Assembly (NCBI GenBank): GCA_903838675.1
Contig: CAILZI010000052.1
Span: 1 to 35,670 of the forward strand
Length of the DNA stretch: 35,670 nucleotides
Source of the DNA: an uncultured Verrucomicrobiota bacterium
GTDB lineage: Bacteria > Verrucomicrobiota > Verrucomicrobiia > Verrucomicrobiales > Verrucomicrobiaceae
Direction: 5' to 3'
Made by a program: the position numbers and the translations under genes. The first letter of the stretch is position 1. Each line of letters starts with the position of its first letter. Positions 25,058-33,456 of the stretch are shown piece by piece. The notes under the pieces were generated by a model. It did no database searches, had not been told where the DNA came from, and saw only the letters and a program-made list of their open reading frames with translations.

Positions 25058-26134
25058 ATGCTCACCTTCGACGCCCACCTCGACCTCAGTCTCAACGCCC
25101 TCGGCGGTTTCAATCGCGACCTCCGCATCCCCGCACATGAGATTCGCCGTCGTGAGGCCGGCATGACTGGCAAAGGCCGCGCTGCTGGAACCACCGCCTT
25201 TCCCGACATGCGGCGTGGCAAGGTCGGAATCTGTGTGGCCACCCAGCTCGCGGGTTGCATGCCGGGGCCATCCCCCATCGCCGGATGGATGTCTGCGGAG
25301 CAGGCGTGGGCGGAAACTCAGGGCCAGCTTTCATGGTACCGCGCCATGGAAGAAGCCGGCGAGATGCGCCAGATCACCAATCTGCGCGAGCTCGATGAAA
25401 TGGTCGCGCTCTGGAACAACACCTCCATTCCTGATGACGAAAAAGCCATCGGTTATATCCTCAGCCTCGAAGGTGCCGACTCCATCCGCACCGTGGGCCA
25501 TCTTGAAAAAGCCTGGGATCAGGGCCTGCGTGCCATGGGCCCCGCACACTACGGAGTTTGCCGTTACGCGTTGGGTCATGACAAGGTCGGTCCCCTGCCC
25601 GCAGGCGGCAAAGAACTGATCCAGGAAATGGACCGCCTGGGGATGATCCTGGACGTCACTCATCTCAGTGACGAATGTTTCTGGCAAGCGCTGGACATCC
25701 ACCAGGGCACCGTGTGGGCCAGCCATAGCAACTGCCGCGCTCTTGTTCCTGATCCGCGCCAGTTTTCTGACGATCAGCTCAAGGCCCTCATTGCACGCGG
25801 CGGAGTCGTTGGTGCTGCGCTGGATGCGTGGATGATGGTCCCGGGCTGGATTCGTGGGAAGACGACTCCGAAGGAAGTGGGCCTCAAGCTTGAGGTGATC
25901 TGCGACCACATCGACCACGTCTGCCAGCTCGCTGGCAACGCGCTGCACAGCGGCATTGGCACCGATCTCGACGGTGGCTACGGCACTGAGCAGACGCCTG
26001 AGGATCTCGACACCATCGCCGATCTCTCCCGCATCCCCGCGATGCTCAAAAAGCGCGGTTACAAGGACGAGGACATCTCCAACATCATGCACGGCAACTA
26101 TCTGCGCCTGCTGCGTGAAGCGTGGGCGGAGTGA
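25058..26134 (+). CDS. Membrane dipeptidase (peptidase family M19)
   Basis: Zinc dipeptidase of the renal-dipeptidase family (358 residues), splitting dipeptides including some with D-residues. Metal ligands visible are DAHLD at the N-terminus, the bridging Glu in LSLEGAD, His in LDVTHLSDE, and ASHSNCRALV; the final Asp is in GIGTDLDGGYG. The protein has no signal peptide, so it is probably cytoplasmic like several bacterial members. It follows the response regulator by 50 bases with an inverted repeat between them. Confidence 0.9.
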   Translation: MLTFDAHLDLSLNALGGFNRDLRIPAHEIRRREAGMTGKGRAAGTTAFPDMRRGKVGICVATQLAGCMPGPSPIAGWMSAEQAWAETQGQLSWYRAMEEAGEMRQITNLRELDEMVALWNNTSIPDDEKAIGYILSLEGADSIRTVGHLEKAWDQGLRAMGPAHYGVCRYALGHDKVGPLPAGGKELIQEMDRLGMILDVTHLSDECFWQALDIHQGTVWASHSNCRALVPDPRQFSDDQLKALIARGGVVGAALDAWMMVPGWIRGKTTPKEVGLKLEVICDHIDHVCQLAGNALHSGIGTDLDGGYGTEQTPEDLDTIADLSRIPAMLKKRGYKDEDISNIMHGNYLRLLREAWAE

Positions 26135-26138
26135 TGTC

Positions 26139-26897
26139 TTACTCCGGCCGCCGTTCCTGCGGCTCGCGTGATTTCAAGACCTCGTACTTTGTCAGTTCAC
26201 GCCACTGGCCTTTGGGCAGATTCCCCAGCACGAGCATGCCGATCTTCACCCGCACCAGGCGGAGGACTTCGATGTTGAAGGCTTCGAGCAGGCGGCGGAT
26301 GTGGCGGTTGCGGCCTTCATCGAGGACGACCTCGAGCCACATGTTCTTTTCGCCAGTGCGAAGGATTTTGATGACTTTGGCAGAGAGGTGATCGCCTTGC
26401 TCCTCGTCTACAACCCCTTCCTTGATCAGCGCGAGGCGTTTTTCATCGATGGTGCCGCCGATTTGAACGTGGTAGGTTTTGTCGAGGTGTGTGTCGGGAT
26501 TGGTGATGGTGTCTGCCCAGACGTTGTCATTGGTGAAGAGCAGCATGCCTTCGCTGGCCTTGTCCAGCCGCCCCACAGGAGAGAGATGAGGCAGCTTAGA
26601 ATGCTCAAAGCAGGAGAACACCGTCTCGCGGCCGAGTTCGTCTGAGGCGCTGGTAACAAGACCACGGGGCTTGTTGAGCATGACGTAGAGACGCGGCGCC
26701 TGATTGATGCTGACGTCGTCCATGATGATGACGTCTTTTTTGAGAATCACGGGGAACTCCGGATTTTTGCGCACGACGAGGTTCACCTTCACCTTGCCCA
26801 TGCGAATCAGCTCGGTGGCACGGCTGCGTGAGCAGAAGCCGAGCTTTGACATGGCGCGGGCGAGGCCGGTGCGGGATGGGGGAGGCTGTGGGGGCAT
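26139..26897 (-). CDS. RsuA/RluB-type pseudouridine synthase
   Basis: RNA-modifying enzyme of 252 residues that turns a uridine of ribosomal RNA into pseudouridine. An N-terminal S4 RNA-binding domain (~9-60, LARAMSKLGFCSRSRATELI) precedes the catalytic domain, with catalytic Asp112 in GRLDKASEGMLLFTND and the end motif EGRNRHIRRLLEA. Both RsuA (16S) and RluB/RluE/RluF (23S) share these features, so the target cannot be fixed. It lies just upstream of nothing shared and 10 bases downstream of rsgA, so it may be co-transcribed with that ribosome-assembly gene. Confidence 0.92.
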   Translation of the reverse strand: MPPQPPPSRTGLARAMSKLGFCSRSRATELIRMGKVKVNLVVRKNPEFPVILKKDVIIMDDVSINQAPRLYVMLNKPRGLVTSASDELGRETVFSCFEHSKLPHLSPVGRLDKASEGMLLFTNDNVWADTITNPDTHLDKTYHVQIGGTIDEKRLALIKEGVVDEEQGDHLSAKVIKILRTGEKNMWLEVVLDEGRNRHIRRLLEAFNIEVLRLVRVKIGMLVLGNLPKGQWRELTKYEVLKSREPQERRPE

Positions 26898-26907
26898 TAG
26901 TTGCAGA

Positions 26908-28032
26908 TTACTTGCGGGGCTTCAAATCGCGCTCGATATCCTCGCGATCGACACGATTGCGCGCCTTGATTTTGTGATCGCGTTTGTTGCGGCGTTCGAC
27001 GGTCATCTGGCGTTTCTTGCGCTGTTTGCGCAGCTTGGCGATCTCGTCTTCCAGCTTTAAATAGCCTTCGTAGCGCTCGGCATCCAGAGTTCCGGATTCC
27101 ACAGCTGTGCGAATGGCGCACCCGGCATCGGTGCCGTGCTTGCAGTCATGGTATTTGCACTGACCTGCGAGTTCTTCGATGTCGGCAAAGCGTTCGCGCA
27201 GTGTGGTCTCGTTCGTCCACATCTGGACCTCTTTGATGCCGGGGTTGTCAATCAGGATGCCACCCTTGTCGAGCACGAGCAGTTCACGTGCAGTGGTGGT
27301 GTGGCGGCCTTTGCCGGTGACTTCGTTCACTTCATCGACCCACTGCCAGTCCTCACCGAGCAGCAGATTGACGAGTGCGGACTTGCCGACACCGCTGGAG
27401 CCGATGACGGCCACGCTCTGACCGCGCTTGAGGTAGTCCTTCAACACCTTGAGACCCTTGCGCTTTTTCACGCTGGTCACATGAACGTCTGCATCGGCAT
27501 TCAGCGCACGTATCGCCTCGGCCGCCTCCTGATTCTGCTTGTCTGGATAGAGGTCGGCCTTGTTGACCAGCACGACGGCCTTCGCACCACTGCGGGAGAT
27601 AAGAGTGAAGTAGCGCTCCATGCGGCGCAGGCTGTAGTCAGGCCCGGAATCGGTGACAACGATCACGGCATCCACATTCGCGGCGATCACCTGCTCTTCT
27701 GCGCTGAAGCCGGAAGCTTTGCGTGAGAAGCAGGTCTGGCGCGGCAGGCGGGCACGAATGATGTTGTCGCCGTTTTCGCCACCGACTTCCAGAGCCACCC
27801 AGTCGCCCACGGCGGGCAGCTCGGCATCGGTTTCGGCATCGTGATAAACTTTGCCCCCCAGGATGACCTCAAACTCATCGAAGCCGTTTGTGCCATCTTC
27901 CAGCAGAGCGCCGTAGCTGATCTTGTTGTCGCGGATCAGGCGCGCAGGTTTCCAGCCCTGTTCGCGAAAAGGCTCAAAGTGCTTCGCGAAGAACTCGTTC
28001 CAGCCCAGATCAATGAGACTTAGCGACGCCAT
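26908..28032 (-). CDS. rsgA: Ribosome small-subunit GTPase RsgA
   Basis: RsgA is a circularly permuted GTPase that helps late maturation of the 30S subunit. The 374-residue protein has an OB-like N-terminal domain (~30-100) and the permuted GTPase motifs: NKAD at 157-160, P-loop GSSGVGKS at 211-218, and DNPG at 262-265. A zinc-knuckle domain holds Cys292, Cys297, His299 and Cys305. A basic C-terminal tail (RKQRKKRQMTVERRNKRD) probably touches rRNA. It overlaps the end of opgG by 13 bases. Confidence 0.95.
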   Translation of the reverse strand: MASLSLIDLGWNEFFAKHFEPFREQGWKPARLIRDNKISYGALLEDGTNGFDEFEVILGGKVYHDAETDAELPAVGDWVALEVGGENGDNIIRARLPRQTCFSRKASGFSAEEQVIAANVDAVIVVTDSGPDYSLRRMERYFTLISRSGAKAVVLVNKADLYPDKQNQEAAEAIRALNADADVHVTSVKKRKGLKVLKDYLKRGQSVAVIGSSGVGKSALVNLLLGEDWQWVDEVNEVTGKGRHTTTARELLVLDKGGILIDNPGIKEVQMWTNETTLRERFADIEELAGQCKYHDCKHGTDAGCAIRTAVESGTLDAERYEGYLKLEDEIAKLRKQRKKRQMTVERRNKRDHKIKARNRVDREDIERDLKPRK

Positions 28033-29537
28033 TGATACATCCAGCGTTCAGAAATGACCTTCTTCTCGTCTTTCAACTCTATCATGATTTCCAGCAGGTT
28101 GGTGGTCTCGGGAATATCGAGCTTGAAGAAGGCACGCCAGCCTCCGGTCTCGCTGTTGCGCATCACGCGCTTGTCCAGAACCTTGCCCTCGCCAGCACTG
28201 AGGACCACATCGATGTCAGGTGTCCAGTCCTTGGGCTTGGCTGCGCCGTTCTCCGCACCTTTGCCAAAATCGACCACATAAAGATGATCGTCTGAGTCCA
28301 TCACAAAGCCACGCCGTGAACTGATGACTCTGCACAGCACACCTGGCAGATGTTGGTCAAGCCAGTGAAGCTTGTACTCCACTTTGAGCGGTTCCGCTGG
28401 CTTCTCGGGCAGATGGTCTGGTTTCCACATCGCCACGATGTTGTCCCAGGTTTCTTCACCGCTGGAGAGTTCGACGAGTGTCACCGCGCCTTTGCCAAAT
28501 CCGCTCACCGGTTCCACCCACACGGCCGGACGACGATGGTAATTGGCTTCGAGATCCTGGAAGTTGTTGAAGTCGCGATCCCGCTCCGCCAGGCCGAAGC
28601 CCTTGAGCCTGTCCGTTTCGAAAATACTCAAGCGCATGTCACGGCTGACATCCAGGGGACGCCAGATCGACGGCCCGTCTTTGATCTCGATCTGCAAACC
28701 GTCCGAATCATGCACTTCGGGCCGGAAATCGTAAGGTTTCGGATGCGAATTTTCGCCGAACCAAAACATGCTCGAAAAGGGAGCAATGCCTAGCATCTTG
28801 ACCGCTTTGCGCAGATGCAGCGTGGCCTTGATCCTCATCTCGGTGCTGATTCCAGGCGTGGATTCAAACTCATAGGCGCCGGTGATGCTCGGCCCATTGA
28901 GCAACGCGAGAAGCTTGAAAGACTTGTCTCCCACCTTTGACTGCTGGAACCAGAAATGGGTGAAATCTGGAAACTCTTCCGGCTCACCGCCGATAGTGTT
29001 GACCGCCACGCCGCGCGCGGAAATGCCATAGCCGAGCTGCGTCGTCACCGCCCGGTAGTAGCTGGCTCCCATGAAGACCATGAATTCGAAGGGTTGCTTC
29101 AACATGGCGTCTGGTGCCAGCACGCGGAAACCAGCATAGCCGACGGGATTCTTCGCACCTGCAGGCACCTTGAGCTCACCGTAATCAAAGTGGCTGCTGT
29201 CAAAAGGTACACCGACGGTCTGCGGTTCCTTGATATTATAAAAGACGACGGGCTTTTTGAACATCCAGCCTGGATGGAAAAACTCGACACGGAACACATC
29301 GCCTTGATCGGCAAACAACGCCTTGTCACGTATGAAGCGAATCTGCCGGTGGCCGTCGTATTTCAGCCCCTCAAAAAACGGATCAAGCTGCTGCGCAGGT
29401 GCCTGATAGGGCTGCAGCGCCAGTTGTGAGGCCACTTTTTCGAGATCGGCAAAGCTTTTGACCGACTCAAGGGCGATTTGGGCCAGGCTCGGCGAAGCGG
29501 AAAGGACCAGAGCTGCAAACGGGAGGATGAATTTCAT
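28020..29537 (-). CDS. opgG: Periplasmic glucan biosynthesis protein, OpgG/MdoG family
   Basis: Periplasmic protein (505 residues) of the OpgG/OpgD family, which shapes or branches osmoregulated beta-glucans; members have glucan hydrolase activity. The start at 29537 gives the signal peptide MKFILPFAALVLSASPSLAQ. Family segments include YDGHRQIRFI, FFHPGWMF, FMVFMGASYYRAV, GEPEEFPDFTHFWF, SSMFWFGEN, DGLQIEIKDG, and DFNNFQDLEANYHRRP. The usual partner opgH (glucosyltransferase) is absent from the window. It overlaps rsgA by 13 bases. Confidence 0.93.
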   Translation of the reverse strand: MKFILPFAALVLSASPSLAQIALESVKSFADLEKVASQLALQPYQAPAQQLDPFFEGLKYDGHRQIRFIRDKALFADQGDVFRVEFFHPGWMFKKPVVFYNIKEPQTVGVPFDSSHFDYGELKVPAGAKNPVGYAGFRVLAPDAMLKQPFEFMVFMGASYYRAVTTQLGYGISARGVAVNTIGGEPEEFPDFTHFWFQQSKVGDKSFKLLALLNGPSITGAYEFESTPGISTEMRIKATLHLRKAVKMLGIAPFSSMFWFGENSHPKPYDFRPEVHDSDGLQIEIKDGPSIWRPLDVSRDMRLSIFETDRLKGFGLAERDRDFNNFQDLEANYHRRPAVWVEPVSGFGKGAVTLVELSSGEETWDNIVAMWKPDHLPEKPAEPLKVEYKLHWLDQHLPGVLCRVISSRRGFVMDSDDHLYVVDFGKGAENGAAKPKDWTPDIDVVLSAGEGKVLDKRVMRNSETGGWRAFFKLDIPETTNLLEIMIELKDEKKVISERWMYQWRR

Positions 29538-29626
29538 GCGAGAGGGGTGCGCTAGGATGCAGCACACAGAGTGCCAGTCAACCGGTGTAGCAGCTCATGC
29601 ACCACCATCTGCGGCTCACATCGAAA

Positions 29627-30256
29627 TCACGGCAGGCTGCGGACCTTCAGCCCGCGGAACTCCAGCGCGCCCGCCTTTTCACCTTCGGGACCACCCGATT
29701 CCCCGCCCAGACCGAAGGTCTGCTTTTCCTCGGCGATGCAGGGATGGCTCGCGGTGATGGTCTTGCCATCGATCGTGGCGGTGATGGTTTCGCCTTTGAA
29801 TTCTATCTTCACGTGATGCCAATCACCCACGGTCAGGATGTTGGGCTGCTTGAGAAGGTCCACGTGCTCGCCCATCTTTGGATGGGAAATGATGCGCAGC
29901 GTCTCCTTACTCATGACGAGGTGGACGATGTGCCCACGTTCCTGTGAACCATTGAAAATGATGCCGGCAAAGGTCGCCTTGCCTTCAAGCCGAAAGTCGC
30001 ATTCGACGACGGCATCTTTGAGCGGAAATTTGCGAACCTTCACCGGACCATGCCGGCGCGGGCCTGATTCAAAACCGCGCAGCACACCATCCTTTGCCGT
30101 CCAGGTGCCGAGCCCCCAGTACCAGTCTTTAGAGAGTTCAGAGGTGAACGTTTCTTCGAGCAGGGTTTGGGGTTCGGCGCTTTGTATGTCACTCCCAAGA
30201 AAGCTTAGCAGCGCAAAGAGGGCGACAGTGAAGCTCATGGTGTGCCGGCCACTCAT
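29627..30256 (-). CDS. Secreted DUF1080-like (GH16-fold) protein
   Basis: Exported protein of 209 residues. Its concanavalin-like beta-sandwich resembles DUF1080 (3-keto-disaccharide hydrolase family), common in PVC bacteria. Signal peptide covers about residues 7-27; then WTAKDGVLRGF, VVECDFRLEG, and GDWHHVKIEFKGETITATIDGK. It begins inside the stop of the paralogous gene upstream (ATGA), so the two are translated together. Sugar binding or cleavage is probable; the substrate is unknown. Confidence 0.8.
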   Translation of the reverse strand: MSGRHTMSFTVALFALLSFLGSDIQSAEPQTLLEETFTSELSKDWYWGLGTWTAKDGVLRGFESGPRRHGPVKVRKFPLKDAVVECDFRLEGKATFAGIIFNGSQERGHIVHLVMSKETLRIISHPKMGEHVDLLKQPNILTVGDWHHVKIEFKGETITATIDGKTITASHPCIAEEKQTFGLGGESGGPEGEKAGALEFRGLKVRSLP

Positions 30257-30858
30257 GGCTTCGTCTCACCGCTGATCTTGAGATTGCGCACTTTCACGGA
30301 CTTACCGGCAGCGAGCCAGCTTCTCACCTTTGGCGTCGCGAAAAAGGGATGCTGTGCCTTCAGTTCCTGACCATCGAGATTGGCGGCCATTTGATCGCCC
30401 TGCCATTCGACGCGCAGCTTGTGCCACTCGCCTGCTTTCACGGTCATCGGCAGCTTGGCAATGGTGTGCGAGGGTGTCACGGAATCTTCCGCGATGCTCA
30501 GACCTCCTCCCACAACCACCACACGGCCCACATGTTTGTTGGAATCACAGCCCACGAGAAAGCTGCCCGGACCTTCGATCAGAAACTCCACTTCGAACGT
30601 GGCGCTGGCCAGCCCCACCTTGTGATGCAGGACCGGGATGTGGTTCTGCTCCGGCAGATCCAGCACGGTCAAAACACCGTCCTGCGGCGTCCATTGACCT
30701 TTGCCAATGCTGAAACTGGAGTCCAGCGGCGTCTTGAAATCTGGCGTGGCAAGGACTGGCAGAACATGATCATGCAGCAGTGGCTTGGTTTCCTGGGCCA
30801 GCGCGGCTGAGAAGAAGGTCAGAGCAAGAGAAGCAGCAAAAAAGGAGCGAAGATTCAT
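30253..30858 (-). CDS. Secreted DUF1080-like (GH16-fold) protein, second copy
   Basis: Exported protein of 201 residues with the start at 30858 chosen for its signal peptide (MNLRSFFAASLALTFFSAALAQ). Later segments QWTPQDGVLTVLD, TFEVEFLIEG and AGEWHKLRVEWQGDQMAANLDGQ match the same beta-sandwich pattern as the downstream paralogue, though the sequences have diverged widely. Likely part of the carbohydrate-breakdown set with the PL6 lyase. Confidence 0.78.
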   Translation of the reverse strand: MNLRSFFAASLALTFFSAALAQETKPLLHDHVLPVLATPDFKTPLDSSFSIGKGQWTPQDGVLTVLDLPEQNHIPVLHHKVGLASATFEVEFLIEGPGSFLVGCDSNKHVGRVVVVGGGLSIAEDSVTPSHTIAKLPMTVKAGEWHKLRVEWQGDQMAANLDGQELKAQHPFFATPKVRSWLAAGKSVKVRNLKISGETKP

Positions 30859-30890
30859 GAGATGGTGAGTGAAGCTCACGACGGAGCCTC

Positions 30891-31874
30891 TTAGGAGCAA
30901 ACGCCATTCACCACATTTTCTAGCGGCTCATTGCGCACTGCGGCAAGTGCAATGCGAGCTGAGGTGCTGCGCATTTCGATCTTGCTCTCGACGCTGCAAA
31001 ACGCGGCGTGGCAGGTGGCGATGAGATTCGGCGTGGCGGCTTCGTCAGCAGTGCGAAGTGGTTCGTCTTCGATGACGTCGAGTCCAGCACCTGCGATGCG
31101 ATTTTCGCGCAGAGCGGCAAGGATAGCGGTCTTTTTGATAACTCCACCGCGCGCGGTATTCACGACAAATGCACCGAGTTTGAGAAGCGAGATCTCACGC
31201 TCGGCAATGAGGTGACGCGTTTCTTCGTTCAACGGACAGTGCAGCGAGAGAACATCGGTCTGCGCGAGGAGTTCGTCGAGGGTGCGAACACGAGTGATGC
31301 CGACGGCTTTGTCGGCCCCGTTGGCAAGATAGGGATCGTGGAAGATGACGCGGAAGCCGAGGGCTTTGGCACGGAGCGCTGTCGCAGTGCCGATGCGCCC
31401 CAGGCCGACGATGCCAAAGGTGAGGGTGCTGAGGCGGCGGAGTTTGGGAGTGACGCGGATGTTCCAGCCGAGCTGCTTGGCCTCGGCATCCAGTGGCAGG
31501 ATTTGCCGGCACAGCGCCATGGCGAGTGCAATGGCGTGGTCGGCGACTTCTTCGGTGCCGTAATCCGGCACGTTGCAGACGGCGATGCCCCGCTCACGAG
31601 CCGCAGCGACGTCCACGCTGTCGAATCCGACACCGTTGCGAATGATGGCGCGGCAGTTTTGAAGTTTTGCGATGCCTTTGGCCGTGAGTGGCATGTTGTG
31701 CCAGATGATGATGGCGTTGGCGCGGCAGATCTCGTCCGTCAAATCGGCGTCTGTTTCGCAGAGTGTACGTGTAACGTGTGCGGCATCGCCGATGATCTGA
31801 CGTTCGATGGTGGATTCAGGATCACCTTGTGGGGAGGTGGTCCAGTCAATGATGGCGATGTGAGGTTGGGACAT
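30891..31874 (-). CDS. D-2-hydroxyacid dehydrogenase family (CtBP-like)
   Basis: NAD-dependent dehydrogenase of 327 residues. Visible are NGVGFDSVDVAAARERGIAVCNVP (in parts), the NAD-binding GLGRIGTATALRAKALGF, the catalytic Arg in NTARGGVI, Glu in DVIEDEP, and His in TCHAAFCS. The C-terminal-binding-protein branch of this family is a good fit. In a polysaccharide locus it may reduce or oxidise a keto-acid from uronate breakdown, which is inference from the PL6 neighbour. Confidence 0.9.
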   Translation of the reverse strand: MSQPHIAIIDWTTSPQGDPESTIERQIIGDAAHVTRTLCETDADLTDEICRANAIIIWHNMPLTAKGIAKLQNCRAIIRNGVGFDSVDVAAARERGIAVCNVPDYGTEEVADHAIALAMALCRQILPLDAEAKQLGWNIRVTPKLRRLSTLTFGIVGLGRIGTATALRAKALGFRVIFHDPYLANGADKAVGITRVRTLDELLAQTDVLSLHCPLNEETRHLIAEREISLLKLGAFVVNTARGGVIKKTAILAALRENRIAGAGLDVIEDEPLRTADEAATPNLIATCHAAFCSVESKIEMRSTSARIALAAVRNEPLENVVNGVCS

Positions 31875-31895
31875 GAAAAGAATGATGAAGCGGAT

Positions 31896-33401
31896 TTAAG
31901 GAGCATTCGGACCGACTTTGTCCGCAGTCAGAATCGTTCGAACGGCGGTCTCTTGGCTGAATTCTTCGGCACCCATGTCATAGCGGCTCTTCCGTGCATG
32001 ACCAAAGATGTCATCAGTTATCTTGGCGGAATCTTCGATGGCAGAATTGATCGCGGGGCTTTGGGCTGTAAGCCGCCATAGCGCCATGCCATTCTCCGCC
32101 CGCAGTAATAATGGATCTGCAAGAGTGAAACGCCACCCTTTCGCCCAATCCGAAATGGGAACTCGATCAACACCGGCGAATCCTAAATTGTCATGGATCT
32201 GTAGATCGTGGACAAGCCCGAGATTGATGAGTGGCACAGAACGGCGCTGAGTATGTACTACCAGATTATTGAAGAAGGCGCAGGCATTCGGCAGCTTAGT
32301 CCACTGCTTATCCTCTTTATCAAAGCCAAACTGGAGCGGTGAGCAGTCCACCCAGGTGTTGTGAGCAATCCAACAACGCGACGGGGGCACAGCCGTGTTG
32401 TCGTCATATTTTTTTCCGATGTTTTCGGTGGTGGGCGTGTCATACATGCCCGGAACCAGGGCAAACGGTGCCTCGTGGCGTCTGCCAGTCAGTCCGGCAA
32501 AGTAGTTGTTAAAGACGCGATGATCGAAGCCGAAGAGCTTGATGCCGCCAAAAGCAGGGCCGTCTTCGGAGGCGATGATGAAGTTACCGGAGGCCACGCT
32601 TCGATTCCCCAGACGCATGCAGATCGCGCCGCGACAATTGAGGATGGTGTTGTTGCGGACGATGTTGTCCGAAGACTTCAATGACATGAGTTCATCCTCG
32701 CCATTGCAGTGTTCGAGGAGGTTCTCCTCGATGATCGTGAACGAACTCTGGCCGGACGCGCCAAGATCATTGCCGCCGGTGCGGATGGTCTCATGCCCGT
32801 TCTCGCCATTGGCAAAGATCACGTCGCGGAAATGATTGCGGTCGATGCGATCATGCTGGGAACAGACCAGTGCAACGTCATCTCCACGAACGAAGAGCGG
32901 ACTGCCGCGATTGACTTTGCGCTCAAACATATTGTGGTCGATGCGGTTCTCCCCGCTGCTGGCACCGTCCACTGTGACCCAATGCTCCCAGTGGCGAGGC
33001 TTGGCCCGCTCGACTGGGCGAAAGATGTTTCGCGTCACGCGAACGTGATGGCAGTTTTCGAGCAGCACGGACTGCTGATCGGCGTCATTTTCAAAGACAA
33101 AGCCTTCGAGAACGACGTGCTCACAATCTTTGAGGATGAACCCGGCCACGCCAGCGATCACCGCTTTGCCGCGATGCTGTGCACGAAGCACGATGGGGTT
33201 TTCCTCAGAGCCCTTTTTTCCCACAAGCTTGGTCCCGCCTTTGGAGTCGTAGGTGCCATCTGAAAATTCGATGACTGAACCAGGGGCCAATGAGGATAAG
33301 ACCTTGCTGAAGGAACCAACGGAATCAACGACTTCAGAATTGGCGGTGGCAGCCGTCAGCAGCAGAGATGTCAGGAGTGCAGGGAAATGTGTTATCTTCA
33401 T
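31896..33401 (-). CDS. Polysaccharide lyase family 6 (alginate lyase/chondroitinase B type)
   Basis: Secreted lyase of 501 residues. The start at 33401 gives a signal peptide (MKITHFPALLTSLLLTAATANS). The right-handed beta-helix shows in repeated N-x-F/I-x-N turns. PL6-typical stretches are GTKLVGKKGSEENPIVLRA (N-terminal coils), the calcium/substrate region NGENGHETIRTG, SFTIIEENLLEHCNGEDELMSLKSS (in parts), and GAICMRLGNRS. The family cleaves uronate-containing polymers such as alginate or dermatan sulfate by beta-elimination. It is 21 bases upstream of the hydroxyacid dehydrogenase. Confidence 0.88.
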   Translation of the reverse strand: MKITHFPALLTSLLLTAATANSEVVDSVGSFSKVLSSLAPGSVIEFSDGTYDSKGGTKLVGKKGSEENPIVLRAQHRGKAVIAGVAGFILKDCEHVVLEGFVFENDADQQSVLLENCHHVRVTRNIFRPVERAKPRHWEHWVTVDGASSGENRIDHNMFERKVNRGSPLFVRGDDVALVCSQHDRIDRNHFRDVIFANGENGHETIRTGGNDLGASGQSSFTIIEENLLEHCNGEDELMSLKSSDNIVRNNTILNCRGAICMRLGNRSVASGNFIIASEDGPAFGGIKLFGFDHRVFNNYFAGLTGRRHEAPFALVPGMYDTPTTENIGKKYDDNTAVPPSRCWIAHNTWVDCSPLQFGFDKEDKQWTKLPNACAFFNNLVVHTQRRSVPLINLGLVHDLQIHDNLGFAGVDRVPISDWAKGWRFTLADPLLLRAENGMALWRLTAQSPAINSAIEDSAKITDDIFGHARKSRYDMGAEEFSQETAVRTILTADKVGPNAP

Positions 33402-33456
33402 TTCGAGAAGGCGACAAACTGAGAAACTCACGCGTGTCTTCCAGAAAAATGCAGCC

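Noticed and set aside
31008..32081. 357-codon plus-strand frame
   Set aside because: Antisense to the hydroxyacid dehydrogenase and the lyase end; no recognised features.
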